64,000 bases of DNA from Anaspis maculata (Eukaryota > Arthropoda > Insecta > Coleoptera > Scraptiidae): positions 120,469,050 through 120,533,049 of the forward strand of contig OX421961.1 of NCBI GenBank assembly GCA_949128115.1, written 5' to 3'. The translations under genes and the position numbers were made by a program. Under the pieces are notes generated by a model. It searched no databases. It was not told where the DNA came from and saw only the letters and a list, made by a program, of their open reading frames with translations. Positions 23,274 through 32,543 of this stretch are shown piece by piece; position 1 is the first letter of the stretch; each line of letters begins with the position of its first letter.

Positions 23274-24461
23274 TTAATCGTCATTAATATTCTTTCCGGG
23301 GGAATGTGTAACAGAACTATTATTCTGAGAGAGATTACCAGGTAAGTAGTAGTCCCAATCTGTGTTACGGACAGTATCGTTATTAGTGCAACTTCTTTTT
23401 GTTCTGGATACGTCATTCTCATCTTGCTCAATCTTGTTTGGAATTTTAATAAGGTGCGTTCTATTTCTGATAAACCTTCTACCCGTGGTTTCTACCTCTA
23501 CTAAATAGGACCTTTTATATCCATTCCTTTCATTGACCACTGTTCCTTTCAACTACTTTCTTCCTCTACTGAAATTCTTAATTAAAACGCTATCTCCTTG
23601 GTGAAGACGATAATTCTTTTGCTGTTTTATTGTAATACTGGACTGTTTTGAATTGTCATACTTTATTTTATTATAGTTATTCAGTTTGGGTAGGCAATTG
23701 CTACTGCCTATTCAGAGGTAATGTCGTCCTCAACCTTCTGTTATATAAGATTTGTGCCGGACTTGATAATTTGTGCGATAGCGGTGTATTCATCAATTCA
23801 AGAATAGCCAAGTGAATGTCTGAACCGGCCAATTCCGCTTTCTTTATTGTCCTTTTTCGGATTTTGGATAATGGGGGCTTGATGTTCTATGTGTGAAGCA
23901 CCAATGTTTACTGAATTCTTCGAAATTATGCCCATTGAAAGGCGGCTCATGACAATGGAAGGGATTCCATGTCGGCAGAATATTTCTTCAAGAAATGTTA
24001 CTTCGGCAAAATTGCTACTTTTGATTTGCCGGACTTCCAGAAATTTGGAAAAATAGTCGATCGCTATTACGTATTTTCCTTTGTCCGTATCGAACATGTC
24101 AACACCAATTTTTTCCCAAATGATATTTGGTATTTTATGTGGTATTAGCGGTTCCTTTAGATTTTATTTTTAAAACTCAAACAGATCCCACAGTTATCGA
24201 TTAAATTGTCGATTCATTGCTCATTCCAGGCCAAAAAAAAATGTCTCTGGCTCGCAACTTTGTTTTTTCTTTACCCAAGTGTGTTTGGTGCAGAAGCTTT
24301 AGCATTTCTCTGCGTAATGTCGCTGGAACTACAACTTGTTCATTTAAAAAAATTATGCTGTCGTTTGTTGAGAGCTTATCACGGAATGGCCAATAAATTC
24401 TCAAATTAGCATTCATTTTATTTTTTTCGTCCGGAAATCCATCGTGGATAAGTGTGCCCAA
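23274..24461 (-). pseudogene. Gypsy integrase remnant (Mag-like element)
   Basis: Three broken minus-strand frames follow each other. 24201-24461 carries an integrase HHCC-like zinc region (LLHQTHLGKEK... FFWPGM). 23798-24097 carries part of the catalytic core (IAIDYFSKFLEVRQI). 23274-23552 carries a C-terminal chromodomain-less tail (RSYLVE-TGRRFIRNRTHL). The core is interrupted by stops and frameshifts, and the complete D,D,E triad cannot be followed. It would have inserted the cDNA into host DNA. Confidence 0.8.
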
Positions 24462-25118
24462 TTTACTAAACTCTCGTCTTTCCGAGTCTCTTCTTTAAAT
24501 TGCTCCAGTTTCTCCTCAGAGAATGGTAACGTTCCTGTTACCATGCATAGCTGATGCTCTATTTGCTCACATTTTTTCTCAAATTGTTTGTCGGTGTCTG
24601 AAATAGAACTTGGAGAAAGTGTATCCCCTATTACCAATTCCGTGCCCTTTTTGTACACTAAATTGAAGGTGTAAGGTTGTAGAAGGAGCAACAGCTTTTG
24701 TAAGCGCACCGGTGCTGATAAGAGGGGTTTCTTGTAAATGCTCATTAGAGGTTTATGGTCGTTTTCAATGGTTACATCCGACCGGCCATAAATAAACTGA
24801 TGAAATTTATGGCAAGCAAAGACAACCGCTAGCATCTCTTTTTCTATTTGGACCTAGCGTTTCTGAGAATCTGTGAAAGCTTTCGACATGAATGATATAG
24901 GTTTGTTATTTTGCAGTAAGACTGCACCGCACCCTTCACTTGACGCATTCCATGATACTGTTATAGGGTCATTAACAGAAAAGAAGTCCAGCACTGGAGC
25001 CTTGCTCAACAACATTTTTAGTGCATTAAAAGCGTTCTCGTGGCGTTCATTCCAATGAAAGCATACCTCTTTTTTTTAGTAATTCTCTTAAAGGAGCTGT
25101 TACGTCCGTAAAATTTGG
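24413..25118 (-). pseudogene. RNase H and connection region remnant (Mag-like element)
   Basis: Minus-strand frames encode a stretch with the RNase H hallmark DASS/NASSEG-type start (in another frame near 24930), LAVVFACHKFHQFIYG and ENDHKPLMSI, followed by LQPYTFNLVYKKG, all typical of Gypsy RNase H. A run of eight A residues near 25070 puts the upstream part out of frame. The foldback element at 25123 cuts it from the RT. Confidence 0.8.
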
Positions 25119-25665
25119 TATACAGGGTGGTGAAAATTTCGATGCTCACCATTAGTATCTTGGAAACGGTAAGAGATACGAGGTCGGTTAAATTAGAAAA
25201 AAGTTGCGCATTTTTGTGGCGATTGAGAATCTGAAAAGAAACTTTGAATATTTTGATTAGTTTACGATTTATCACGAAAAAACTGAAAATTTTGATTTCA
25301 GAAATTATTTTTTATCTTTCCAACCATTCAAGCTATTTCAATCAAACTTGGTAGTTTTATGTTTTTGATCACTCCGAGTCGATCAACGTTAGCAGAAGTT
25401 TTCCAGGCCTTCTAGATGTCAAATTATGATAGTCAACTTTTGTTTTTCTTATGGCCGCCATATTGGATTTTTGCACAAATAGATAGAAAAAAAAATTAGC
25501 TTTCCGAATTAGTAACCAACATGTTCTTTTTATGACATTTTTAGCGTCAAATTTTGAAATTTTCGTAAATTATTGACAAAATCGGGAATGCTTTGAAAAA
25601 GAATTGAAATATTATCAATAGCAACAACAGAAAATAGACAGATTGTGTTAAATTGACGTATCTAA

Positions 25666-25804
25666 GGGCCCGATACCAAGTTGCAGGCGCGAAGTTTGTG
25701 ACGGCGTAACTCGCCAAATACAGCGCGGTCTGATTGGTTGGTATCCGCCGTTGCTATGGTAACGGCACTTACGGCGGTCTCAGCCCCAACTTGGTATCGA
25801 GCCG
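25666..25804. mobile_element. 139-bp PIF/Harbinger-like MITE with TAA duplication
   Basis: The ends GGGCCCGATACCAAGTTG and CAACTTGGTATCGAGCCG are inverted, and TAA lies directly on both sides (25663-25665 and 25805-25807). The opposite arm of the host palindrome (near 26042-26066) shows the empty site with a single TAA, confirming a 3-bp target duplication. A 3-bp TWA duplication is the hallmark of PIF/Harbinger elements. Confidence 0.8.
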
Positions 25805-25835
25805 TAACTTCTTAATCTTGTTTTGTGCTTGTTTG

Positions 25836-26024
25836 TACAGAGAGCTCATAAATTAAATGAGTCAAGGGTGCCTGTGAATTCAAAAACGTCTGTCAAAACT
25901 AGGGTAATCCTTACTCCTTTTCTAATAAATTTGTCAAACTTTAACAAGAACGATATGCTAGTTCCGACAGACGGTTTTGAACTCACAGACACCCTTGGCC
26001 CATTCAATTTATGAACTACCGGTA
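25836..26024. mobile_element. Second member of the 9.6-kb MITE family, at a palindrome centre
   Basis: TACAGAGAGCTCATAAATTA and the mirrored right end, plus the shared AGTCAAGGGTGCCTGTGAAT block, make this a shorter relative of 9642-10006. It sits exactly where the arms of the surrounding foldback element meet (GTGCTTGTTTG / CAAACAAGCAC on either side). Confidence 0.75.
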
Positions 26025-26606
26025 CAAACAAGCACAAAACACGATTAAGAAGTTAGATACGTCAATTGCACACCATCTGTCACTTTTTTGTTGTTGCTAT
26101 TGACACTATTGATAATATTCCAATTGTTTTTCAAAGCATTCCCGATTTGGTCAATAATTTACGAGAATTTCAAAATTTGACGCTTGAAATGTCATAAAAA
26201 TAACATGTTGGTTACAAATTCGGAAAGCTAATTTTTTTCTCTATCTATTTGTGCAAAAATCCAATATGGCGGCCATAAGAAAAACAAAAGTTGACTATCA
26301 TAATTTGACATCTAGAAGGCCTGGAAAATTTCTGCCAACGTTGGTCGACTCGGAGTGATCAAAAACATAAAACTACCAAGTTTTATTGAAATAGCTTGAA
26401 TGGTTGGAAAGATAAAAAATAATTTCTGAAATCAAAATTTTCAGTTTTTTCGTGATAAATCGTAAACCAATCAAAATATTCAAAGTTTCTTTTCAGATTC
26501 TCAATCGCCACAAAAATGCGCAACTTTTTTCTAATTTAACCGACCTCGTATCTCTTACCGTTTCCAAGATACCAATGGTGAGCATCGAAATTTTCACCAC
26601 CCTGTA

Positions 26607-27250
26607 TACCTATCAACATAATTAACTGTGCCTAAGAATCTTTCGATTGCTTTTTTGTCTGGTGGTCTTTCCATTTCAACAATAGCTTTCACTTTATTGA
26701 GATTGACTTCCAATCCTTTTTCACTGATTATGTGGCCCATATAGTTGACTTGTGTGGCAGCAAAATGACACTTGTTTTCATTATATTCAAGGCCGTGCTC
26801 TTGAGCTAATTTCAGAACTTTTTCTAGACGCTCGTTATATTGTTTTTGGCTTTTTCTATACACCAAAATGTCGTCAATGTACGTGTCAACTCCCTCTTGA
26901 CCGTCAAATATCTCTCTTATTCGTTTTTGGAACACCTCTGGCGCCGAAGCTATGCCGTATGGCAGTCTCAGGAAACAATACCGTCCAAACGCTGTATTAA
27001 AGGTGCATAGTTTACAGCTTTCCTCACAAAGTTTGATTTGCCAGAACCCGTTTGAGCAGTCAAGAACACTGAAGATTTTGGCACGTTTCAATTTAAACGT
27101 TATGTCCTCTAGAGTTGGTATATAAAAATGCTCCCTTTTGACAGCATTATTCTAATCTTTGGGATCCATACATTCTAATATCAAAATTTTTCTTCGGGAC
27201 AATAACCAACGAATTGACCCATTCTGTTGGCTTGTCAACTTTTTTGAATA
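26607..27250 (-). pseudogene. Gypsy reverse transcriptase remnant (Mag-like element)
   Basis: The minus-strand frame contains the RT core: VLDCSNGFWQIKL, then LPYGIASAPEVFQ, then the catalytic YIDD box (YIDDILVY), GHIIS and FLGTVNY. Upstream, weaker pieces of the finger region are readable in other frames with stop codons (WVNSLVIVPKK; CMDPKD followed by a stop). RT would copy element RNA into cDNA; this copy is inactive. Confidence 0.88.
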
Positions 27251-27251
27251 T

Positions 27252-27779
27252 TTATTGTTTTTCCAGTTCACTGAGTTTATTTTTCATTTTGTTGTACAGA
27301 GCAAAGGGTACTTTCCGCGGCGGGTGAACTTTTGGTACCGCATTTGGAGTTAGTTCAATCTTATAAGTCGCATTTTTGATACATCCTATACCTTTAAAAA
27401 CGTCCGCATATTTGTTTAGTAGTTCATGTATTCCTTTTTTATCACAGCGATTCAATAGTACTGTATTGACTTCATCCGTTCTTGCTAGCAATTTTAGTGA
27501 TGTACACGCTTTCAAACCAAGAATGGCCTTATTGATATGTAAAATTTGAAAGTTTATGTCACAGCTTGTGTCTCCAGCTTTTACATTTAAATTGCAGGTG
27601 CCAACTGGCATTAGTACTTGATTCGAAACCGTTCTTATAACCCCCTTATTTTGAGTAGGTCTTATGTTTTCTTTGAGTTTTAACTTTTCAAATATTTGGT
27701 AAGGTAGAATATTACATTCGGCTCCCGTATCTAGGCGGAACTCTACGTTTAAATCATTATTTAACAAGCAATTCTTCAT
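27252..27779 (-). pseudogene. Retroviral-type aspartic protease region (Mag-like element)
   Basis: The frame begins with the protease fold, showing the active-site motif LDTGAECNIL and later ILGLKAC, then the linker leading to RT (YADVFKGIG, KIELTPNAVPKVHPPRKVP). It joins the zinc-knuckle frame end to end. The active Asp is retained but the polyprotein is broken just downstream. Confidence 0.85.
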
Positions 27780-28007
27780 TTATTTATGGGGTCCATTAAT
27801 TGCATCGATATTTCCAACAAATAAATAGTCCTCCTGACTCACATCTAGGTCGTCAACTTCAACTAAATTAACGTTCTTACACATTTTAGCGAAATGATTC
27901 TTTTTGTTACAAGCTAAGCATGTTTTTTGATAGGCTGGACATTTATTCACAACATGATTGAAACCGCACCGTGCACAATTGTTAATTACCCTGTTGGAAG
28001 TACTCAT
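27780..28007 (-). pseudogene. Gag nucleocapsid with two zinc knuckles (Mag-like element)
   Basis: A 75-codon frame with tandem Cys/His knuckles (CARCGFNHVVNKC and CLACNKKNHFAKMC), the RNA-binding part of Gag. The double knuckle with a CPAYQK-type linker is characteristic of Mag/SURL-group Gypsy elements. Confidence 0.85.
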
Positions 28008-28010
28008 CTG

Positions 28011-28600
28011 TCATGGTCCATTTTGTTGAACTCGAGCGTTAGTGCTAGATGGATTTCTTCCGTTGAGCGGTGCTGGATACCTTGCATTTCCGTTGCGTCG
28101 TCGTGTCGCCAACTTGACTTCATCCTCCTCCTGCTTGTCGGCGTCGCCTTCGATTACTTGTAGCTGTTTTTCCGTCCTTTCTGCTATTCTGCACATTTCC
28201 AGAGCTTGCTTCAGGTCAAGTTCCTTTTCACGGAGTAGTCTGTCCTTGATGTGGCGGTCCGAAATTCCCAGCACGAGCTTGTCTCTGATCAGACTATCAG
28301 TGATATCGAAGCATGCTTAGATATGCGTGCGCACATCCCAACACCGACCTCACTCAACGACAAACGTTTCATCAACAGCATAACCTAGGTTTGCTAATTT
28401 TTTATTCACGTTTTTTTTTTATTATTTTGAATCCGACATCATTGCAGTTTGCTTGCGAAATGGTTAAATTAATAAACAGGTCCTCAAGTTCTTAACCGAA
28501 TTGCTCTACGGTTTTATCGCCTTGTCTAACTCGCAAGAGTTTATTTTACAATTCCGTGTCGGATTTTCGCGTAAGTAACTGTGTTTTCATCGTTTGTATC
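28011..28600 (-). pseudogene. Gag capsid remnant, with an LTR-derived insert
   Basis: 28011-28274 encodes the C-terminal capsid part (LGISDRHIKDRLL... LKQALEMCRIAE). An earlier part is readable at about 28430-28560 (VRQGDKTVEQFG, then a stop, ELEDLF), with two in-frame stops. Between them, roughly 28300-28430, is AT-rich sequence containing an exact 35-bp copy of the LTR start. Gag would form the particle shell; this copy cannot. Confidence 0.65.
28309..28343 (-). repeat. 35-bp LTR-start fragment inside gag
   Basis: These 35 bases are identical to 22880-22914, the first 35 bases of the 122-bp LTR read on the minus strand. They lie within the decayed gag rather than at the element's left end. 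Confidence 0.75.
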
Positions 28601-28900
28601 AAATCCATGGGTTGGCTCCATGTTTGACCAATTTCAACTGACCAGATCTCACGGACATGCGCATCTTTACCCCACAAACTTTGGAGACAGTGTGCTGCTT
28701 TCATGGCGTAAAACTAAAACTAGTATTCGATCTTCATCCAGCAAACGTCTTATCAAGCCTGTCAAAAACTATTTTCTGTAGACTCAAAATCTATCCAGGA
28801 CGTTAGTGCCAACATTTTAGTTATGGCAAAGCAAAGAGGAAGAAAAGCAAGTTTTCGGACTTTTGCCAGCATTCTAATCGAGTTTTTCTTTTGGACTCAG

Positions 28901-29450
28901 GATGGCATTGCTAATCTTCACCGACTTCGCCTGCTGGGCCCCCATAGCCTTCTTCGGCCTCACCGCCCTCATGGGCCACCCGCTCATCACCGTCACCCAG
29001 ACCAAGATCCTGCTGGTCTTTTTCTATCCGCTCAACTCGTGCGCCAACCCCTGCCTGTACGCCATCCTCACGCAGCAGTACCGCCGCGACTTCTTCATCC
29101 TGATGGGCCGCTACGGCCTGTGCAAGGACCGCGCCGAGAGACACCGCGGCGCCATCGGCGGCAAGCCGCTGCCGTACGGCTCCGGACTGCAGTACAGGAG
29201 GACCACCGGCGGCGACAATCTCAAGATGAACAGTGCGGGCAACGACTGCAACAACCGCAGCTCGTTCTTGACCACCGTCGTGTCGGTGGAGCTGCCGATT
29301 TTCAGGACTAGTTCGCGGCACAGCAACAAGTGCCGGCCGGACTCTCTCACCACCGTGCCCGAGTACTCGCTGCAGCACATCAACATCAGCAACCACTTCA
29401 ACGGGCTGGACAACGGCTCGCGGAAGTTCGGTTCGAGCGAAAACTTGTAG
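28901..29450 (+). CDS. Lgr1: LGR1-type receptor, last exon with TM6, TM7 and C-terminal tail
   Basis: The exon follows TTGGACTCAG (28891-28900), completes the split Arg codon and runs to a TAG at 29448. It encodes [20 protein letters not shown] (intracellular loop 3 end and TM6), the short loop [12 protein letters not shown]7 ([18 protein letters not shown], the LGR form of NPxxY), and an amphipathic helix 8 ([17 protein letters not shown]) with a likely palmitoylated Cys. A tail of about 120 residues rich in Ser, Asn and Gly follows. The three exons together give 416 codons in one frame. Long open frames on the opposite strand here are shadows of high GC3 codon use. Confidence 0.94.
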
Positions 29451-30687
29451 AAATGTCCAGGTGCACCCAGCTGCTATGACGTGTTCATGAAACCTCGTTT
29501 TGATTATTCCAGCAGTTTACCCTGTGCAAATTGATGCAAATTTGATGCTTTGGCTGTGTATTACGACAGGGACGGCCCGTGATGTCCATATTAGAATTCT
29601 TATTTTGATACAATCGTCAGAAATGTGTCAAGCCAAGCAATACGCCACCTAGCGGACACTAAGTACTAGCGTGGTTGAATTGGGATACATAGACAGATAG
29701 CGTGTACACAAGAAACCATTTCGACGTTTGTAAATGCTAGGGATCAATAGCCGGCACACGTCGTAAGGCTCTTCGTGGTCCTCAGTGCGTTTTTCCAATA
29801 GGCATATGAAGAGCTGAAAGGCAAGAAAATGGCAAGAAAACAACTGTCTTAAAGTACCGCCTCATCTCTATCTGTCGTATTCAACTCCGTTAGTTTGAAA
29901 TAAGAGCGCTAATGGCGCTGTGATTTTGAATGGAGCCATGCACTGCCTCTTTTGCTCGCTGAAGAGCGCCACAAGCGAAGGGGGATAAAATTGGTGACTG
30001 ACAGATGCCAGATGCTAGTTCTGGTGTCAGTCGTTGAACTTTAACTTGGAACTCCTGGCAGATCGTGGATTTATCGATCTAATTGTCTTACTTTTCTGTC
30101 AATCATTAAAACTAGAAGCATTATGAAGAACATAACATCCGCTCACTCACATGAACACAGGTTGTTAAAATGCAGGTTAGACAGTTGACGTGACGTTGAA
30201 CCAAGTACTGTCAAATAAATATCGGAATTGTCGGATGTCGAAAATTGTAAGTGGGCCTCGTCAGTAGTGGCGACCTCTACGTTGAGCTTTGCGTGCATGG
30301 CCTCAATCTGACTTCACAATGAATTGTTGGTTGTCTACTTTCTTTCTGTAAGCACGGGAATTCATCAGCGTACATAAGTTTGAGTCAGCGAGCGGTATCG
30401 GTGATTTGAATAATATTATTGTATTTGTACTCGGGCCTGCAGTGTGATTGTATTAGTAGTCCCATATAAATGTGATCTCGCTATCAAAAATCTAATAGGG
30501 CATGGAGATTCTCCCTATTATAGATCCTGTATTTTCAAAAGACATACTGAATGTACTATGACTGTATATAAAAATATCTTTTATCTTTTCATAATAAAAA
30601 TTGATGTCCATCTCCACTTTTTTCTCATTTCAACACTTTCACTTGCAGCTCAATGAAAATTTCCAATTCTAACATTTATAAAAAATA
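29451..30687. other. LGR1 3' UTR and convergent intergenic gap
   Basis: About 1.2 kb between the LGR1 stop codon and the poly(A) signal of the opposing ZP gene. Plus-strand AATAAA occurs at about 30214 and at 30593; either could end the LGR1 transcript. No other gene is seen. The two transcripts may overlap at their 3' ends if the later site is used. Confidence 0.6.
30593..30598 (+). terminator. Candidate LGR1 poly(A) signal
   Basis: AATAAA, about 1.1 kb after the LGR1 stop codon. An earlier AATAAA at about 30214 is an alternative. Selection between them cannot be decided from sequence. Confidence 0.4.
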
Positions 30688-30693
30688 TTTATT
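30688..30693 (-). terminator. Candidate poly(A) signal of the ZP-domain gene
   Basis: TTTATT on the plus strand (AATAAA on the minus strand), about 180 bases after the ZP gene stop codon, a normal 3' UTR length. Confidence 0.55.
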
Positions 30694-30873
30694 ATTTACA
30701 TAAATATAAGTAGGTACATACATTACACACAATAAAAAACCTAAATACAATACTGCATGATTTGAAGACACGAGAAAAAAATAACTTAGGACACAACTGG
30801 CAGGTTTTGTCAGGACGCAATTGGCAGGTTTTGTCGGATCAGGACTAATTTTATGAATTGTTTTAGTTGAGTT

Positions 30874-31449
30874 CTACAATTTACTGAGGCGCTGTTGCTG
30901 GTTTTTCAGCCACATGTAACTGCTGAACAAACTACTGGCAGTGAGAAGAGAGATCAGGATCAAGGAGGAAAGTACAAAGTTGGGCGTGGACATGCAGATG
31001 CCCTCGTCCTGGTCGACGTGGATGATGGCGTTGCCGGCGCTCAGGTCCTGCGGCAGGATGACCCTCAGGTGCCTGCCCATGGTCACGGCGTCGCCGCCCG
31101 CGGTCTGGTTGGCGTAGTACTCCAGGTCCCTCTTCCGCCTCCTGCCCGGCTCGAGCTTCTGGTTCGGGTCGGGACAGACCTGGCAGTCGGTCTTGCACAG
31201 CTCGATGTTGCACTCGATCATCAGGTCCATGATGTCGGGGAACTTGAAGGCGCTGAAGAAGGCGTACGCTATGATGGAGGCGCCCGTGTTGCCGGTGTTG
31301 CGGGTCTTCTGGAAGGCGCCGAACAGCTTCGGCTTCAGCACGCAGCCGTTCTCGTCGGTCAGGGGAACGACGTTCTTGTTGTCGGCGTCGGTGGCGCGGC
31401 AGTCCTTCACTTGGATGTCGAAGCCTGGGTCACCGCTGACCGACACGAC
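30874..31449 (-). CDS. ZP-domain protein, last exon (ZP-C, furin site, membrane anchor)
   Basis: Minus-strand exon after the acceptor TTGTGTTGCAG, phase 0, coding residues 530-720 of the assembled protein. It holds the ZP-C half (VKDC, ENGC, IECNIELCKTDCQVC Cys pattern), then the basic cleavage site GRRRKRD (residues about 631-637). About 50 residues on is a hydrophobic segment, NFVLSSLILISLLTASS (about 686-705), and a short cytoplasmic tail (WLKNQQQRLSKL). In this family the precursor is membrane-anchored and cut by a furin-like protease, after which the ZP part polymerises in the apical extracellular matrix or cuticle. That process is family knowledge, not shown here. Confidence 0.92.
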   Translation of the reverse strand, partial: VVSVSGDPGFDIQVKDCRATDADNKNVVPLTDENGCVLKPKLFGAFQKTRNTGNTGASIIAYAFFSAFKFPDIMDLMIECNIELCKTDCQVCPDPNQKLEPGRRRKRDLEYYANQTAGGDAVTMGRHLRVILPQDLSAGNAIIHVDQDEGICMSTPNFVLSSLILISLLTASSLFSSYMWLKNQQQRLSKL

Positions 31450-32543
31450 CTGCAACACAAATCATGTTCAACATTCTCTGTCGAAAACGCTGGCAAATTT
31501 TCGATTTTGGGACCAATACAAAAAATGTGCTCTACATGACCTCTCTAGCTGTATAAAGTTCAGAGATATAAGATCATCATTACAATGCACCATCCGCCCA
31601 TTTTGAAACTCGTCAAAGGCAAGCATTGTTCATCACCTAGCAGGAAACATTGAAGGTTCGACAAAAAACTTACTATCTATGATCAGAAGTCGGCTTCATG
31701 ATTGGCTTTATTTTCTCAACGGCCTTTGAATCTCAATTGATCAAATACAGAATCGCCATTGTTGTGGCGTTTTTATGAGATTTTTTGATAACAATTCATC
31801 CATCAGTGACTGAGGTCTGGTCATTTGAACTGATGAAACCAGCGTTAGCAATCTGATCTTGAGTGAAGTGAAGACGTATATTTGTAAAGCTCAGTCCAAA
31901 AACTCACTTATACACGCTCAAGAATTGTATCCTCATCATAACGCGTTCGTAAGCGAATGAACAAAGCCAGAGTTGAGATCACGAAGCAAAATGTTTTCGA
32001 TTGAAATTTCCGTTGCGACTTCAGTTAAGGAAAAGTGACTTTTGGCTTCCGTTATAAGAGCGTCGATGTAGGGAAGGCCATGTCATTAGGATGTTGTCTT
32101 CTGTTGTTCCTTAACAGTTGAAATTTGTACGGTCGGAAGGTGCTTTAGACTTTTCCATGGGTTCTGAGTCTCGTTGGCCGTTAGGGTGTGAGACGAGGTC
32201 TGAGAGGTTGGTGTGTTTGTGAGTCGGCAGTCGACAGGTCGCAACCGCCGCCCTACAAAGACAAACCAGCCGCACTTCCAAATTCCAATCGACACTTATG
32301 CGGCCGAGAACCTGTCAAAAAAGCTCAAGCAGCTTCCTACAGACAATACAAACTTCACTGCTAAGAATAACACCATGTCAATCCCAATGTCATGGCCTTC
32401 CCCACATCGACTCACCTGGCTCAAATGATTTCCAACAGATTTGAGTTGCAAATACGACAATGAAGCAAATAATGGTAGTTTTACTTGAACGACTCTACTT
32501 GTTAGTAGTGAATCTCTGGTGTAACTTCTTAAAAAAACCTTAC
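31450..32543 (-). other. Intron 4 of the ZP gene
   Basis: Bounded by the donor GTAAGG (minus strand, 32543-32538) and the acceptor at 31450-31451. It contains the small foldback element at 32061-32413. Nothing else recognised. Confidence 0.7.
32061..32413. mobile_element. 0.35-kb foldback MITE in a ZP-gene intron
   Basis: G(C/A)GTCGATGT(A/G)GGGAAGGCCATG at the left is mirrored by CATGGCCTTCCCCACATCGACTC at the right. The arms stay partly complementary through GAAGGTGCTTTAGACTTTT versus AAAAAGCTCAAGCAGCTTCC. Non-coding. Confidence 0.7.

Larger units (their letters stand above)
25123..26604. mobile_element. 1.48-kb foldback element inserted in the Gypsy pol gene
   Basis: CAGGGTGGTGAAAATTTCGA at the left is mirrored at the right, and the arms (CGGTAAGAGATACGAGGTCGG etc.) match for several hundred bases. 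TATA flanks both ends. It splits the pol reading frame between RT and RNase H. Two further elements are nested in it, at 25666-25804 and 25836-26024. Its arms resemble those of the 16.9-18.8 kb element in order and sequence. Confidence 0.85.
22793..28680 (-). mobile_element. Decayed Mag-like Ty3/Gypsy LTR retrotransposon, interrupted by DNA elements
   Basis: On the minus strand the order is gag, nucleocapsid zinc knuckles, aspartic protease, reverse transcriptase, RNase H, integrase, polypurine tract and LTR, the standard Ty3/Gypsy order. The paired zinc knuckles and overall layout resemble the Mag/SURL group. It is dead: several stop codons and frameshifts, a 1.48-kb foldback insertion between RT and RNase H, and no intact 5' LTR. 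It lies in the last LGR1 intron, antisense to the receptor. Only the 3' LTR (22793-22914) is recognisable as complete. Confidence 0.85.

Noticed and set aside
28823..29396. Other long frames overlapping the last LGR1 exon on both strands
   Set aside because: They overlap the TM6/TM7 coding frame and show no domain; high GC3 explains their openness.
30895..31606. Plus-strand frames opposite the last ZP exon
   Set aside because: Shadow frames of the ZP-C coding sequence, lacking any recognisable domain.
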